Shown here in pieces: positions 34,678 through 44,132 of a stretch of DNA of 64,000 bases. Made by a program: the position numbers and the translations under genes. The first letter of the stretch is position 1; every line of letters begins with the position of its first letter. The stretch covers positions 1 to 64,000 of the forward strand of contig CAZGMS010000148.1 in NCBI GenBank assembly GCA_964526915.1, given 5' to 3'. The DNA comes from JAHJDR01 sp964526915 (lineage in GTDB: Bacteria > UBA10199 > JADGCS01). The notes beneath the pieces are model-generated. The model was not told the origin of the DNA. It saw nothing but the letters and a program-made list of their open reading frames with translations, and searched no databases.

Positions 34678-35685
34678 TCACCCCGCGTGAAACTCCCGCG
34701 CCATATTGGCAAATTGTTTGAGTGAAGAAAATCCATCGATCACGGCACTGGGCTCGTAACCGCAACTCACCATGCAGTCCGCACATTTGGGATTTGTTGT
34801 ATGCCCGTATTTTTCCCAGTCCGTGCTATTGACAAGCTCCTGATACGTTTGGGCAAAGCCTTCTTCCAGAAGATAACAGGGTCTTTGCCAGCCAAATACG
34901 TTACGGGTGGGGCATCCCCAAGGGGTACAGCTATAATCTTTCTCACCAGTCAAAAATTTGAGATAAAACGGAGACTGATTGAATTGCCAGTGTGCTTTTT
35001 TATCTGACAAAACCTTACGAAAATATTCCCGTGATTTTGTACGATGGAGGAATCCGTCCTGGTCCTTTGCCTTCACATAGGGATAGGCTGGTGACAACAC
35101 CATGCCCTCAACACCAAGCCCCATGGCAAAATCAAAAAAAGAACGAACCCGTTCCGGGTCAACCCAATCAAACAGGGTTGTGTTCGTGGTCACACGAAAC
35201 CCTTTTGCCAGGGCCTCCTTAATGCCGGCAACAGCCTGATCAAAAACCCCATCACGACACACAGCCCGATCATGCTCTTCCTTGAGTCCATCAAGATGCA
35301 CACTGAAGGTGAGGTACTTAGAGGGCTGGAACAGCGATAACTTGCGTTTGAGCAAGATGGCATTGGTACAAAGATAAATGTAGCGTTTCTGTTTGATGAG
35401 CCCCGCCACAATTTCGCCAATCTCTGGGTGAAGCAGGGGCTCTCCTCCGGGAAGGGACACCACGGGAGCACCACATTCGTCGGCGGCTGATAAACAGTCC
35501 TTAACCGAAAGTTGTTTGTTCAGAATTTCTTCTGAATATTGTATTTTGCCACAACCTGCGCACGACAAATTGCACCTGAAGAGAGGCTCCAGCATCAAAA
35601 CCAGTGGGTATTTATTATTGCCCCTGAGTTTTTGCCCAACAATGTACGAAAAAACCCTGAGGCCTTGTGAAAGAGGTATGGACAT
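34678..35685 (-). CDS. hpnH: radical SAM enzyme, HpnH-like (adenosyl hopane synthesis)
   Basis: Radical SAM protein with the cluster motif CNLSCAGC and SPASM-like C-terminal cysteines (CADCMVSCGYEPSA). The start (PLVLMLEPLFRCNLSCAGCG, cluster motif inside) and GGEPLLHPEI match the family of HpnH, which adds the adenosyl group to diploptene in hopanoid side-chain synthesis. 335 aa is normal. No squalene-hopene cyclase or other hpn gene is in the window, so a related radical SAM function cannot be excluded. It lies upstream of dapF on the same strand. Confidence 0.8.
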   Translation of the reverse strand: MSIPLSQGLRVFSYIVGQKLRGNNKYPLVLMLEPLFRCNLSCAGCGKIQYSEEILNKQLSVKDCLSAADECGAPVVSLPGGEPLLHPEIGEIVAGLIKQKRYIYLCTNAILLKRKLSLFQPSKYLTFSVHLDGLKEEHDRAVCRDGVFDQAVAGIKEALAKGFRVTTNTTLFDWVDPERVRSFFDFAMGLGVEGMVLSPAYPYVKAKDQDGFLHRTKSREYFRKVLSDKKAHWQFNQSPFYLKFLTGEKDYSCTPWGCPTRNVFGWQRPCYLLEEGFAQTYQELVNSTDWEKYGHTTNPKCADCMVSCGYEPSAVIDGFSSLKQFANMAREFHAG

Positions 35686-35710
35686 AATAGCCAGTTAACA
35701 GAGGTGTTCG

Positions 35711-36358
35711 TTATTTGAATGAGGAGGCGATCGTGGCAATGAAGGCGCTAAACGTGAAGGCAAACACCCCCAACAGACAACAACAGCCACACGCCAATAA
35801 CAAAACAGAGCACGCCGCACGCGTGGTAGAAATTTCGTGCGCCTTGGCCTGCCCGCCAATGTTGACCAGCAGGTGATACACAATGCCGACGATCGTTCCC
35901 AACACAGGCACGATGCCAAAGATACCGATCAACGTCCCCAAACCATACACCGTAGCCGTCGTTCTGTAATCTTTTTTTGACCCTCCCACCAGAGTGAACA
36001 GCAGGTGATAGATGCCAGCCAAGACATAGGTGATTCCCAAAAAAACAAACGGCAAAACAATGATGCCGCACAAATAGCCCGGAAGGCCCGCCACGACCTG
36101 TGCTGGTTTGTGGGTAACAAACTGCACCATAGACTGCGAAATGAAAGAGGAAACTGTGACCAAAATACAATTGATATAGATGAATACTGACAGACTAAAA
36201 TAGTTTTGAAACGGTTTGATCGTGGCAAAATAACTTACTGGGTGTAATATGACCTGCCACACCGTATTAACATATGACCGCAAGGGATCCGTCTTGTAAT
36301 TGGCTTCCCATTCGCACATGACTTGGACGTTATTTGTTGGGGGGGTTGTGTTTTCCAT
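35711..36358 (-). CDS. Yip1-domain membrane protein
   Basis: A 215-aa integral membrane protein with about five hydrophobic helices. The N-terminal stretch VWQVILHPVSYFATIKP is the typical Yip1-domain opening (trp-x-x-v-l-x-P-x-x-F). Helices lie near residues 50-68, 85-120, 140-160 and 185-212. The molecular role of bacterial Yip1 proteins is unknown. It is transcribed away from prmA, and the divergent 92-bp gap holds an alternating purine-pyrimidine tract. Confidence 0.75.
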   Translation of the reverse strand: MENTTPPTNNVQVMCEWEANYKTDPLRSYVNTVWQVILHPVSYFATIKPFQNYFSLSVFIYINCILVTVSSFISQSMVQFVTHKPAQVVAGLPGYLCGIIVLPFVFLGITYVLAGIYHLLFTLVGGSKKDYRTTATVYGLGTLIGIFGIVPVLGTIVGIVYHLLVNIGGQAKAHEISTTRAACSVLLLACGCCCLLGVFAFTFSAFIATIASSFK

Positions 36359-36400
36359 GTTGCTTCACTATTAGGCACCAGACAAGATGACAAGCATTTT

Positions 36401-36437
36401 TGCGTGCGTACGTGTTGACGTACGTGCGTGCGTGCGT
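36401..36437. other. alternating purine-pyrimidine tract, Z-DNA-prone
   Basis: TGCGTGCGTACGTG (36401-36414) and ACGTACGTGCGTGCGTGCGT (about 36418-36437) alternate purine and pyrimidine almost perfectly, with only a short break (TTG) between them. This lies in the divergent region between the Yip1 gene and prmA, just upstream of the likely prmA start. Such tracts favour left-handed DNA under negative supercoiling. Confidence 0.6.
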
Positions 36438-36450
36438 TAGAAAAGTGTTC

Positions 36451-37338
36451 GTGAGCACACAAAAACAGCAAAACTGGCTGGAAGCCAAATGGCTGATTGA
36501 TCCCTCAAACACCGAACTCTTTCAGGAGAGGCTGGAACAATACGGCTCCCTGGGCAGTTATGAAAATCTCCCCATGGAGCCCACAGGACAAGAAACAGAC
36601 ATCGAGCTGATCTCCTATTTTCCAGACACTGCTGATGTCAATGCTCTGGCCGCTCAATTACAATCCCTCGAAAACAACACAACCAGGTTGTTGACCGTCA
36701 AAAAAATCCCGCAGGGCAACTGGGCCACCGAATGGAAAAAATATTTCAAACCTTTTCTTTTTGCCGATAACATTGTCATCCGCCCCAGCTGGGAACCCTA
36801 CACACCCAAACAAAATGAAATCGTTCTCACGATCGATCCGGGCATGGCGTTCGGGACAGGGCAACACGACACCACACAGTTTTGTGCGAGTCTGATTTGC
36901 AAAATCAAAAAACAAAGACCTGAACTATCCACCTTGATTGACGTCGGTTGCGGGAGCGGCATTTTGTCCCTATTGGCCAGCCTGATTGGGTTTCAAAAAG
37001 TCGTGGGGTTCGATGTGGATGAAACAGCCATTGAGACCGCATTTGAAAATCTGGAAAAAAATCCCTCAGTCCGTAATGTTGATTTCAGACTCAGCAAAGG
37101 CACCATCAGTGAACTTTTCCTTCATCCGGCGGATGTGGTGGCGGCAAACATCATTGCCGAAACATTGGTAGAGTTGCGCGATGATCTTGTGTCGTTGGTC
37201 GCAAAAAATGGTTGCCTGATCTTATCCGGAATTTTGCCCGACAAAGACGAGCTCATCAAAAAAAGTTTTTCTGATCTTGTCCTTTGCGAAATGGCGCAGT
37301 CACAAAATTGGTATGCCTATCTTTATTGTAAAAAATAA
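36451..37338 (+). CDS. prmA: ribosomal protein L11 methyltransferase
   Basis: SAM-dependent enzyme that trimethylates ribosomal protein L11. The substrate-binding N-terminal domain (about 1-110) precedes DPGMAFGTGQHDTT, the PrmA signature, then SAM motif I LIDVGCGSGILSLLAS and VVGFDVDETAIETA. Motif AANIIAETL follows. No ATG is available; GTG at 36451 (or 36445) is the likely start, giving about 295 aa. The end overlaps rsmE by 26 bp, so the two modification enzymes are co-translated. Confidence 0.92.
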   Translation: MSTQKQQNWLEAKWLIDPSNTELFQERLEQYGSLGSYENLPMEPTGQETDIELISYFPDTADVNALAAQLQSLENNTTRLLTVKKIPQGNWATEWKKYFKPFLFADNIVIRPSWEPYTPKQNEIVLTIDPGMAFGTGQHDTTQFCASLICKIKKQRPELSTLIDVGCGSGILSLLASLIGFQKVVGFDVDETAIETAFENLEKNPSVRNVDFRLSKGTISELFLHPADVVAANIIAETLVELRDDLVSLVAKNGCLILSGILPDKDELIKKSFSDLVLCEMAQSQNWYAYLYCKK

Positions 37339-38017
37339 CCCCTCCCTCGCAAATCCCATCAAACTCGACAAAGATGATGAACACCACCTGTTGCGCGTGA
37401 TGCGCATGAAACCAGGTTCCCGTGTTACCCTGACAGACAATCAGGGAACTCTTGCCTTGGCTTGCCTCGATCACATTTCCCCTGTGGTCCTGACACGACT
37501 GTCAACATCACAGCAACCTCCCCCTCCACCTCTCGTGGTTTGTCTACCCCTCATTGAGCAACGACACATGGAATGGGCCGTGGAAAAAATTACTGAACTC
37601 AATGCCGGAACCATTCAACTCATCACAACAGCACGGTGCCAACAACAAACACTATCAGCACGTAAGATGAATCGCCTAGAAAAAGTGGCGCTGGCCGCTC
37701 AAAAGCAATCAGAGCGCGCCTGGCCGCTACAAATTCTTGATCCTGTGCCTCTCAAAAAATTGCTTGTGGCAAAAAAGATCATCGTGGTGGGCACGCTCTC
37801 CAAAAACGGACAGCCCTTCTCCCAAGAAGCCCTTATCGACCGACAGCCCATTTTCTGCCTGGTCGGTCCAGAAGGAGGTTTTACCTCGGAAGAAACCAAT
37901 CTCCTCGAAAAAGCAAAGGCTTTCACGATCAATCTTGGCCCAACCGTCTTGCGCTCCGAGACCGCCGCAATGGCAATAACCTCAATCACACAATTCTTGA
38001 TTTTTTTGCAACATTAA
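37313..38017 (+). CDS. rsmE: 16S rRNA (uracil1498-N3)-methyltransferase
   Basis: SPOUT-family enzyme that methylates U1498 of 16S rRNA. The N-terminal PUA-like part (DEHHLLRVMRMKPG) is followed by EQRHMEWAVEKITELNAG. The SAM-binding trefoil knot is LVGPEGGFTSEE and LGPTVLRSETAAMAI. ATG 37313 inside the prmA 3' end is chosen because the family begins with a short PIF-like opening; 234 aa is normal. Confidence 0.94.
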   Translation: MPIFIVKNNPSLANPIKLDKDDEHHLLRVMRMKPGSRVTLTDNQGTLALACLDHISPVVLTRLSTSQQPPPPPLVVCLPLIEQRHMEWAVEKITELNAGTIQLITTARCQQQTLSARKMNRLEKVALAAQKQSERAWPLQILDPVPLKKLLVAKKIIVVGTLSKNGQPFSQEALIDRQPIFCLVGPEGGFTSEETNLLEKAKAFTINLGPTVLRSETAAMAITSITQFLIFLQH

Positions 38018-38093
38018 TGATTTCAAAGAGATGAGCAGTGTTTTGCCCTTGCTCTCTCAAACCCATTTTACATGTTTCTTCGTTATCAATCTC

Positions 38094-38996
38094 ATGACAT
38101 CACTGAAAAACAAGTTGCTATTTTTTGGTTTGGCAATCTCTCTTTTCTGTTCCGCCTGCGGTGCCAATTTATATAGTGAATCCCTGAGCATAGCACTCGT
38201 CAACGAACAATATACCTATCAACTCTACGCTGAAGACGAATCCTGGAGTGTTTTTGACGATGCCCTCCTCCTCTTTGCGCAAACGGGTGGTGTGTTGCCA
38301 GATGGGGTATCTGTCGGTTCCAATGGCCTCATTTCGGGCGTCCCAACAGAGGTCGGCAATTTCGAATTTCGCATCACCGCCTACGCCATTGATGATGAAT
38401 GGGACGTTTGGGACGATTGCTGCGAAGATGATGAAGACGTCACATCTGATCGTGAGTGGTTTACACTCTTTGTCACCGAAGCCAGCACAAACGAATATTG
38501 TCCCTGGCCTAATGATGAGCAAACCAGCGGGCTTTATTTTTGTGCGGGCAATTTGGTTCAAACATCACTCAATGCCGACGAATCCGTGGATTTAGACATC
38601 ACCTATTTCATCGATTTCAATAATGCCAAAGGTTATGCGATCGACACCCTTGAATTCACTGTTTTCTTTGACCCAGAATTTTTTTACGTCGAATCATCCA
38701 CCTTAAGTTCACAAATCCTGCGTGAAGCGGCCACCCGCGCAGGCGCCTCTCTGGAAATCACCATAGGCGATGATTATGTGACCTTTTTTGTTCAAGGACA
38801 GGACATGGATTTTAATAGATCCGGAAGGCTTGTTGATTTGCCCATTTTTGCCTCTCAAAACCTTGCTGAGGGAGACTACTATTTTCCGATCATCATCGAT
38901 CAAATAGGATCATCCACAAATGAAGGTTCATTTCCCACTGCCTACGAAGTCGACGGTTTCCTGACCATTCAGCCCGAAGATAGCGATGATGCCTGA
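38094..38996 (+). CDS. secreted lipoprotein with putative Ig (He_PIG) domain
   Basis: A 300-aa lipoprotein with signal KNKLLFFGLAISLFCSAC. The first domain (about 25-140) has the He_PIG pattern, GGVLPDGVSVGSNGLISGVP then VGNFEFRITA, with an inserted acidic loop containing a Cys pair (DDCCEDDED). The second domain (about 165-290) is beta-rich and resembles cohesin/dockerin-type or calcium-binding folds. It is very acidic throughout. The role is probably surface binding; no partner is evident. ATG 38094 is chosen to begin the signal peptide. Confidence 0.7.
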   Translation: MTSLKNKLLFFGLAISLFCSACGANLYSESLSIALVNEQYTYQLYAEDESWSVFDDALLLFAQTGGVLPDGVSVGSNGLISGVPTEVGNFEFRITAYAIDDEWDVWDDCCEDDEDVTSDREWFTLFVTEASTNEYCPWPNDEQTSGLYFCAGNLVQTSLNADESVDLDITYFIDFNNAKGYAIDTLEFTVFFDPEFFYVESSTLSSQILREAATRAGASLEITIGDDYVTFFVQGQDMDFNRSGRLVDLPIFASQNLAEGDYYFPIIIDQIGSSTNEGSFPTAYEVDGFLTIQPEDSDDA

Positions 38997-39088
38997 TTCT
39001 AAGACTCCTCTAAAAACATCTTTTTTTACTAAATATTGAAAAAACTGTTTATGAGCCGACAAAAATGTGTCATGAGGATTGGTGTGAC

Positions 39089-41461
39089 ATGAAAGTACAT
39101 TCGCTTAAAAAGCATGACCTTTCTACCATCATGGACCTGGCGGTCCTCATTCAAAAACCCGAAGACTTGGGCAACGTGTTGCACGTTCTGGTAGAAAAAG
39201 TTTCTGGCCTCATGGAAACGGATGCCTGTTCTTTGTTTCTTTACGACAATGTTTTAGAGGAAATCACCCTCAAAGCAACTTTTGGGCTCAATCAGGATAT
39301 GGTGGGACAGGTTACCATCAAACCCGGGGAGGGTCTGACTGGCACTTGTCTCAAACTGCTCAAACCTGTGTCTGTCGTCGATGCCAAAAGCACAAAACCC
39401 TTCCTGCCCATCGCCGACCTCGGCGAAGAAAACTATGCCTCTTTTCTCGCCATCCCCTTGGTGTATAACGCTCGTCCCGTGGGCGTGTTGTCGGTACAAA
39501 ATCGAAACGTCACAAAGTTTGGGAAAAAAGATATCGACATCCTCTTGTCCTTGTCCATCCCCGCTGTGAGCATTATTGAAAAGGCCAGATTTTTGGAAAC
39601 CGTTGGTTCCGTCACTAAAGCGGCTGTTGCCAAGGCCTCTCCCGACAAGGCAGACCAAGAAGTGACTTACGAATATTTGAAAGATCATTTCATCAGAGGG
39701 ATCCCTGCCGTTCCCGGAATTGCGATGGGCCAACTGAAAATCGTTGCACATGAATTCGCCAAACGGTTCGACGCGAGTTCCAAACAAAATATTCAAATCG
39801 AAATCGACAGACTCAAGGAAGCCTTTTTGCAGGTAAGTTTCGAAATCCGCGAAACAAAAAAACAGGCTGAGGCCAAGTTCGGACCAGACGAGGCCAGCAT
39901 TTTTGAGGCCTATCTCCTTTTTTTGGAAAGCAATAATTTCCAGCAACAAATCATCAATCAGATCAAAAAAGGGGAGTCTGCGGTCAAGGCCCTCGAAATC
40001 ATCGTCCAGCAATACATGGATCGCATGTCGCTGGCTCACGATGAATACATCAAAGAACGCGCGTATGATATTCAAGACATCTCCCGCAAGATCGGCGATT
40101 TCCTTCTCTACGGAGAATCCTCAAAAATGAATTCTTTCAACATTGGAGAGGACACCATCTTTTTCAATGACTTTTGGTCCATATCCGATTTCATCAACCT
40201 CGATCTCAAAAAAACCAAGGGCATCATTTCGACAACAGGCGGGGCCAACTCTCATATCTCCGTTTTGGCAGACACATTGAATTTACCCACAGTCCTCGGT
40301 TTGCACTCTCTTCCCACGCAATTGAAGGACGGAGATTACATCATCGTGGACGGGTATGCGGGTAGCGTCATCGTGAACCCAACCAAAACCACTGTCGATT
40401 TATACAAACACGAACTCGATGAGCTCAACAAACGAACAAAAATATTCTCCGCTTATAAAAACAAGCACATCCGCCTCGGGGCAGATCACAAGCGCCCCCT
40501 CATGATCGGTGCCAACTTGGGAATGGTGGTGCACGCCAAAACAGCCCTGGAACACGGTGCCGACATGGTTGGGCTTTACCGCACAGAATTTCCTTTCCTG
40601 ATCCGAAAACAGTTGCCCACGGAAGAGGAACAATTTCTCATTTACAAGCGAACCCTCGACATCATGAAGGACCGCCACGTGGTGTTCCGCACATTGGATA
40701 TCGGCGGCGACAAGTATGTGGCTTATCTCAATCTGCCTAAAGAGAACAACCCCTCTCTGGGCTGGCGCGCCATTCGCTTTTCACTCGAACGCAAAGACTT
40801 GTTCAGGATTCAACTGCGCGCCATTTTGCGGGCCTCCCGCTACGGCAAAATAAAACTCCTCTTTCCCATGATCACGTCAATCGAACAGGTCCAGGAAATC
40901 AAGGTCATTCTTGAATCAGTGAAAAAGGAACTTTCCGAGGAGGGAATCGCCTACGCCCGCAACATCCCCTTGGGAATCATGATCGAAGTCCCCGCCGCCG
41001 TCACCATCGCCGACAAATTGGCCGAAGAGGTTGATTTCTTTTCCCTGGGAACAAACGATCTGGTGCAGTATTGTTTGGCTGTGGACCGCAGCAATCCTCT
41101 CGTAGCCAAACTTTACGATCCTTACCACCCCGCCGTGGTCAGAATGATTGCGCAAACCATACGCGCCGCCCATCACAAAGGCATCAAAGTCACCGTGTGC
41201 GGAGACACGGCCTCTCAACCTTTGCTGGCAGCTCTCTTGATCGGTCTTGGTGTCGACAACCTTTCCATGACGCCACGATCGATCCCCAAAATCAAATCCC
41301 TGGCAAGCGTGTTAGATGAATCTGCCGCGGTCAAATTGGCCTACGTGTGTGAAAAACTGCGAACCGGCATCGAAATTCGTCAAGAACTCGAACAGTTTTT
41401 CATCAGAAATAAATTTGATCATTTCCTGCACGAAACCAGGGCCGCGCTGACGGATTATTAG
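39089..41461 (+). CDS. ptsP: phosphoenolpyruvate-protein phosphotransferase, EI-Ntr type
   Basis: Enzyme I of the nitrogen-related PTS. A GAF domain occupies about residues 10-165 (METDACSLFLYDN), then the EI N-domain (VPGIAMGQLKIV). The phosphorylated His389 is in TTGGANSHISVLADTL. The C-terminal PEP-binding barrel has FRTLDIGGDKY, FSLGTNDLVQYCLAVDRSNP and catalytic Cys704 in VTVCGDTASQP. All key residues are present in 790 aa. ATG 39089 follows GAGG at a long spacing. Partner NPr and EIIA-Ntr genes are not in the window. Likely role is phosphorelay control of metabolism, not sugar uptake. Confidence 0.94.
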   Translation: MKVHSLKKHDLSTIMDLAVLIQKPEDLGNVLHVLVEKVSGLMETDACSLFLYDNVLEEITLKATFGLNQDMVGQVTIKPGEGLTGTCLKLLKPVSVVDAKSTKPFLPIADLGEENYASFLAIPLVYNARPVGVLSVQNRNVTKFGKKDIDILLSLSIPAVSIIEKARFLETVGSVTKAAVAKASPDKADQEVTYEYLKDHFIRGIPAVPGIAMGQLKIVAHEFAKRFDASSKQNIQIEIDRLKEAFLQVSFEIRETKKQAEAKFGPDEASIFEAYLLFLESNNFQQQIINQIKKGESAVKALEIIVQQYMDRMSLAHDEYIKERAYDIQDISRKIGDFLLYGESSKMNSFNIGEDTIFFNDFWSISDFINLDLKKTKGIISTTGGANSHISVLADTLNLPTVLGLHSLPTQLKDGDYIIVDGYAGSVIVNPTKTTVDLYKHELDELNKRTKIFSAYKNKHIRLGADHKRPLMIGANLGMVVHAKTALEHGADMVGLYRTEFPFLIRKQLPTEEEQFLIYKRTLDIMKDRHVVFRTLDIGGDKYVAYLNLPKENNPSLGWRAIRFSLERKDLFRIQLRAILRASRYGKIKLLFPMITSIEQVQEIKVILESVKKELSEEGIAYARNIPLGIMIEVPAAVTIADKLAEEVDFFSLGTNDLVQYCLAVDRSNPLVAKLYDPYHPAVVRMIAQTIRAAHHKGIKVTVCGDTASQPLLAALLIGLGVDNLSMTPRSIPKIKSLASVLDESAAVKLAYVCEKLRTGIEIRQELEQFFIRNKFDHFLHETRAALTDY

Positions 41462-41469
41462 AAGTGCCC

Positions 41470-41955
41470 TTAAGCCAAATAGGTTAACCCAACCTCGACC
41501 CAATGCAGAATTTGGGGAAAGAACAACAACAAAAGCCCTGCCTGCACCCCCGCCACCAGATCATCACCAACAACGGCCAACCCGCCATCCAAATGGTCTT
41601 GCGCTTGTCTCGCGGGAAAAATTTTGGCAATGTCGAACAAGCGAAACAAAATGAATCCCATCACCAGATTGAAAAGTGAATACGGGACAAACAGGTAACA
41701 TACCAGCACGCCAGCCACCTCATCGATCACGATCTTTTGGCAATCCTTTTCTCCAAACTCTTTTTCTGCCAGATGAGCGATGACTAACGAAAACAAGACA
41801 ACCACCAAGGTCAGATTGATAAGCCACGCGTGCGATTGCATACGGACCAGATAAAAAATCACACTCCCCAGAACGGTCCCGAAGGTGCCGGGCGCCAGTG
41901 GAAGGTAACCGAGACCGAGGCCCGAAGCCAAAATCCGAATGATTTTTTCGTACAT
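41470..41955 (-). CDS. pgpA: phosphatidylglycerophosphatase A
   Basis: Dephosphorylates phosphatidylglycerol phosphate, the product of PgsA (14234). The motifs YLPLAPGTFGTVLG, IVIDEVAGV, FRLFDIAKIFP and GGLAVVGDDLVAGV are diagnostic. Four membrane helices fit 161 aa from ATG 41955; 22 extra in-frame codons upstream do not fit the family. It is convergent with ptsP, with 8 bp between stop codons. Confidence 0.94.
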   Translation of the reverse strand: MYEKIIRILASGLGLGYLPLAPGTFGTVLGSVIFYLVRMQSHAWLINLTLVVVLFSLVIAHLAEKEFGEKDCQKIVIDEVAGVLVCYLFVPYSLFNLVMGFILFRLFDIAKIFPARQAQDHLDGGLAVVGDDLVAGVQAGLLLLFFPQILHWVEVGLTYLA

Positions 41956-42030
41956 GCTGTGGCCACTAAAATGGGGGGTGGAAAAAGGAAAGAAAAAAGT
42001 ATCGCAATCGATGAGCCGCACGCCATCCGC

Positions 42031-43902
42031 TCACGTATACACGCTGTGGCTTATGTAGAGATCAGGTTGAGAACCTGATCCCTCGACAGAAAGATCATCA
42101 CGAGTTTGTTTTTTGGTTTGGGTCGCTCTCTTTTTGACCACCGTTTTTGTGCGCTCATCGTGTCCCTGATGCATGCCCTGTCCCGTTGTTGCTGTGTTAC
42201 TAGACACAGTGTAATATTGTCTGGCTTGGGCGATTTCTAACAACGTGCTGTCCACACTGGCCCGAGTTTGTTCGTTGTGCGGTGTAAAACACATGAGCAG
42301 TCCCGCGTGGATGAATATTTGCCCCTGCGCCATGTCCGCGTTGTTTTCGGTAGCACGTCGTCGGCTTGTGTTTTGTTCGGCCATTTGACCAGCCCCAAGA
42401 AGCCCTGCCGTACCAGAGGAGAGGTCGTATCCCACCACTGATAGACCACGGGGTTGTGTCCCTTCACGCGTACCGACGACAAACCAAGGGCTGTCCTGCT
42501 TTTTATCACCACCCACAAAGCGAAGGGCAGATTGTTCGCTTGCCCAGGTCATGCCATCACGCTCGGCACTTTCGTGTCCACACAGTGTCGTCTGACGATC
42601 CAGATCACCCTGTTGTTTGGGCCTCTCCAGCATTAAACGAGAATCATTTTCTTCGCCATAATCGCCCTGCGACACAGTGCCAGTTTTCCAAGGGTCTGCC
42701 ATTACCAAAACCGACCCGACCTCTTCATCAACACCTTCACAGGTCTCTTCTGTGCTCAACACATCCCCATTGGCAGAGGGGGAATCCTGCAACTGTGGGC
42801 TATCTGTTTCTGATGTCGGGACAACCTCAGTGGTGAGTTCATCACTCATTTCCTGTTGTTCTGCAGGAGCACTCTCAGAGCAAACCACAACAGGTGGTTC
42901 GCTTGCCGGGTCTGTTGTGGCTGCTTTGGGAACAACAACAGGCTGTGTTGCTACTGTCACAACGGGCTGGTCTTGGGGTGATGGAGGCTGGCGTGTGGCT
43001 GTCGAAGTGGTTCCGGCACCCTCCTGTCCAGTGGGCTGCCTCAGTGTGCTGTAGATGATAAGTGGTTGGGGTTCATTCGGAACCGCGGCCACCAATTCCG
43101 TGATTGGCATTAAGAATTCTTGTTGATTCTCATTTGTCTCAAGCTCCTCTTGCTCATCACTCGTCTCCTCTGCATTGTCAGTTTTTAATTCTTGCTCACA
43201 CTCTTCGTACCAACAACTGGCAGAATAATCCTCGCTGGAAAAACAAACATCGTCTTCACTGTAATCACTTTCGTCCTCAGACCATTCTTGCTCTTCGTAC
43301 ACGTCTTCTTCGTTTGCTACGAGCTCTGCTTTTTCTTCATCTTCTCTTAGCATTTCATGATAAACACTCTCAATACTGTCCCTCACTTCTCGCTCTGCCT
43401 TTTCGAACGAAAAATCATCCAGTCCTGTTTTTTGAGTCACTTCTCTGGCCAGCGCCTTGGCACCATCAAGCACCTCATACACAAAACCTTTCGGCTCTTG
43501 TGACCCCCACATTGTTTCGTTGTTTGTTGTGTCTCTATCGGCCGACACATAGTTCCTGTATCCCCGCAGAAGGACATTGGCGACCTCTTGCGCTGGGCCG
43601 TTGCCCAATATTTTCATCAGCGGCGGTTTGGTGATTGCCAGAAATTGATCCTGCGCGAAGGATGCGTTTGACACGTGTTCTGCGCTCATCAGTGTTCGCC
43701 TCGCGACGTTATCTTCTTTAAAGTACACATCATCGTCAACTCCGAAGGCTCTCGTAGCGAGCAAACACGATTTTTCGGCATAGGCCTCTGAAGCACAAGC
43801 TTCGAAATCAGATTCCTCCGCCTCGCATGTGTTTTGCTCACCCAGATCATCATAGTCATCATAACAATAGTCAGACTCTATGTAGTGTATCTCGTTGCTC
43901 AT
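42031..43902 (-). CDS. large acidic low-complexity protein of unknown function
   Basis: A 623-aa protein with no recognised domain. Residues 1-55 are rich in Asp, Glu, Tyr and Cys. A more ordered, helical part (about 60-190, for example PAQEVANVLLRGYRNYV and FEKAEREVRDSIESVYHEML) follows, then a highly acidic run (about 195-275) and a Pro/Thr/Val/Gln-rich linker (280-420). A Gly-rich segment and a basic C-terminal tail (KTVVKKRATQTKKQ) end it. No signal peptide or membrane helix is seen. ATG 43902 is preferred; an in-frame GTG lies 75 bases upstream. Long antisense frames are a by-product of its composition. The 230 bp upstream holds no gene. Confidence 0.55.
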   Translation of the reverse strand: MSNEIHYIESDYCYDDYDDLGEQNTCEAEESDFEACASEAYAEKSCLLATRAFGVDDDVYFKEDNVARRTLMSAEHVSNASFAQDQFLAITKPPLMKILGNGPAQEVANVLLRGYRNYVSADRDTTNNETMWGSQEPKGFVYEVLDGAKALAREVTQKTGLDDFSFEKAEREVRDSIESVYHEMLREDEEKAELVANEEDVYEEQEWSEDESDYSEDDVCFSSEDYSASCWYEECEQELKTDNAEETSDEQEELETNENQQEFLMPITELVAAVPNEPQPLIIYSTLRQPTGQEGAGTTSTATRQPPSPQDQPVVTVATQPVVVPKAATTDPASEPPVVVCSESAPAEQQEMSDELTTEVVPTSETDSPQLQDSPSANGDVLSTEETCEGVDEEVGSVLVMADPWKTGTVSQGDYGEENDSRLMLERPKQQGDLDRQTTLCGHESAERDGMTWASEQSALRFVGGDKKQDSPWFVVGTREGTQPRGLSVVGYDLSSGTAGLLGAGQMAEQNTSRRRATENNADMAQGQIFIHAGLLMCFTPHNEQTRASVDSTLLEIAQARQYYTVSSNTATTGQGMHQGHDERTKTVVKKRATQTKKQTRDDLSVEGSGSQPDLYISHSVYT

Positions 43903-44132
43903 CGGGTCTTTCTTTATTATCGGTTTAGATACCTTGAAAATCCTTTCATTGTAGTCTTTACAATTCAATTTTGCCACGCCAACAATGACAACAAAAGAAT
44001 TAAAAATGGGGTAATATATACCTGTTTTACAAGCATGGCTTTGTAGCCTGAATCATGAACTGTTTTATGGTCTGTTCAAGAATTTTTTCTATTGTTGGTG
44101 GGGTGTTCTCGTTTTGACAATAATAACAGTGG

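Noticed and set aside
42366..43634. Three plus-strand frames of 125-176 codons opposite the acidic protein
   Set aside because: Low-complexity coding DNA often leaves the opposite strand open. The sense frame is far longer and continuous.
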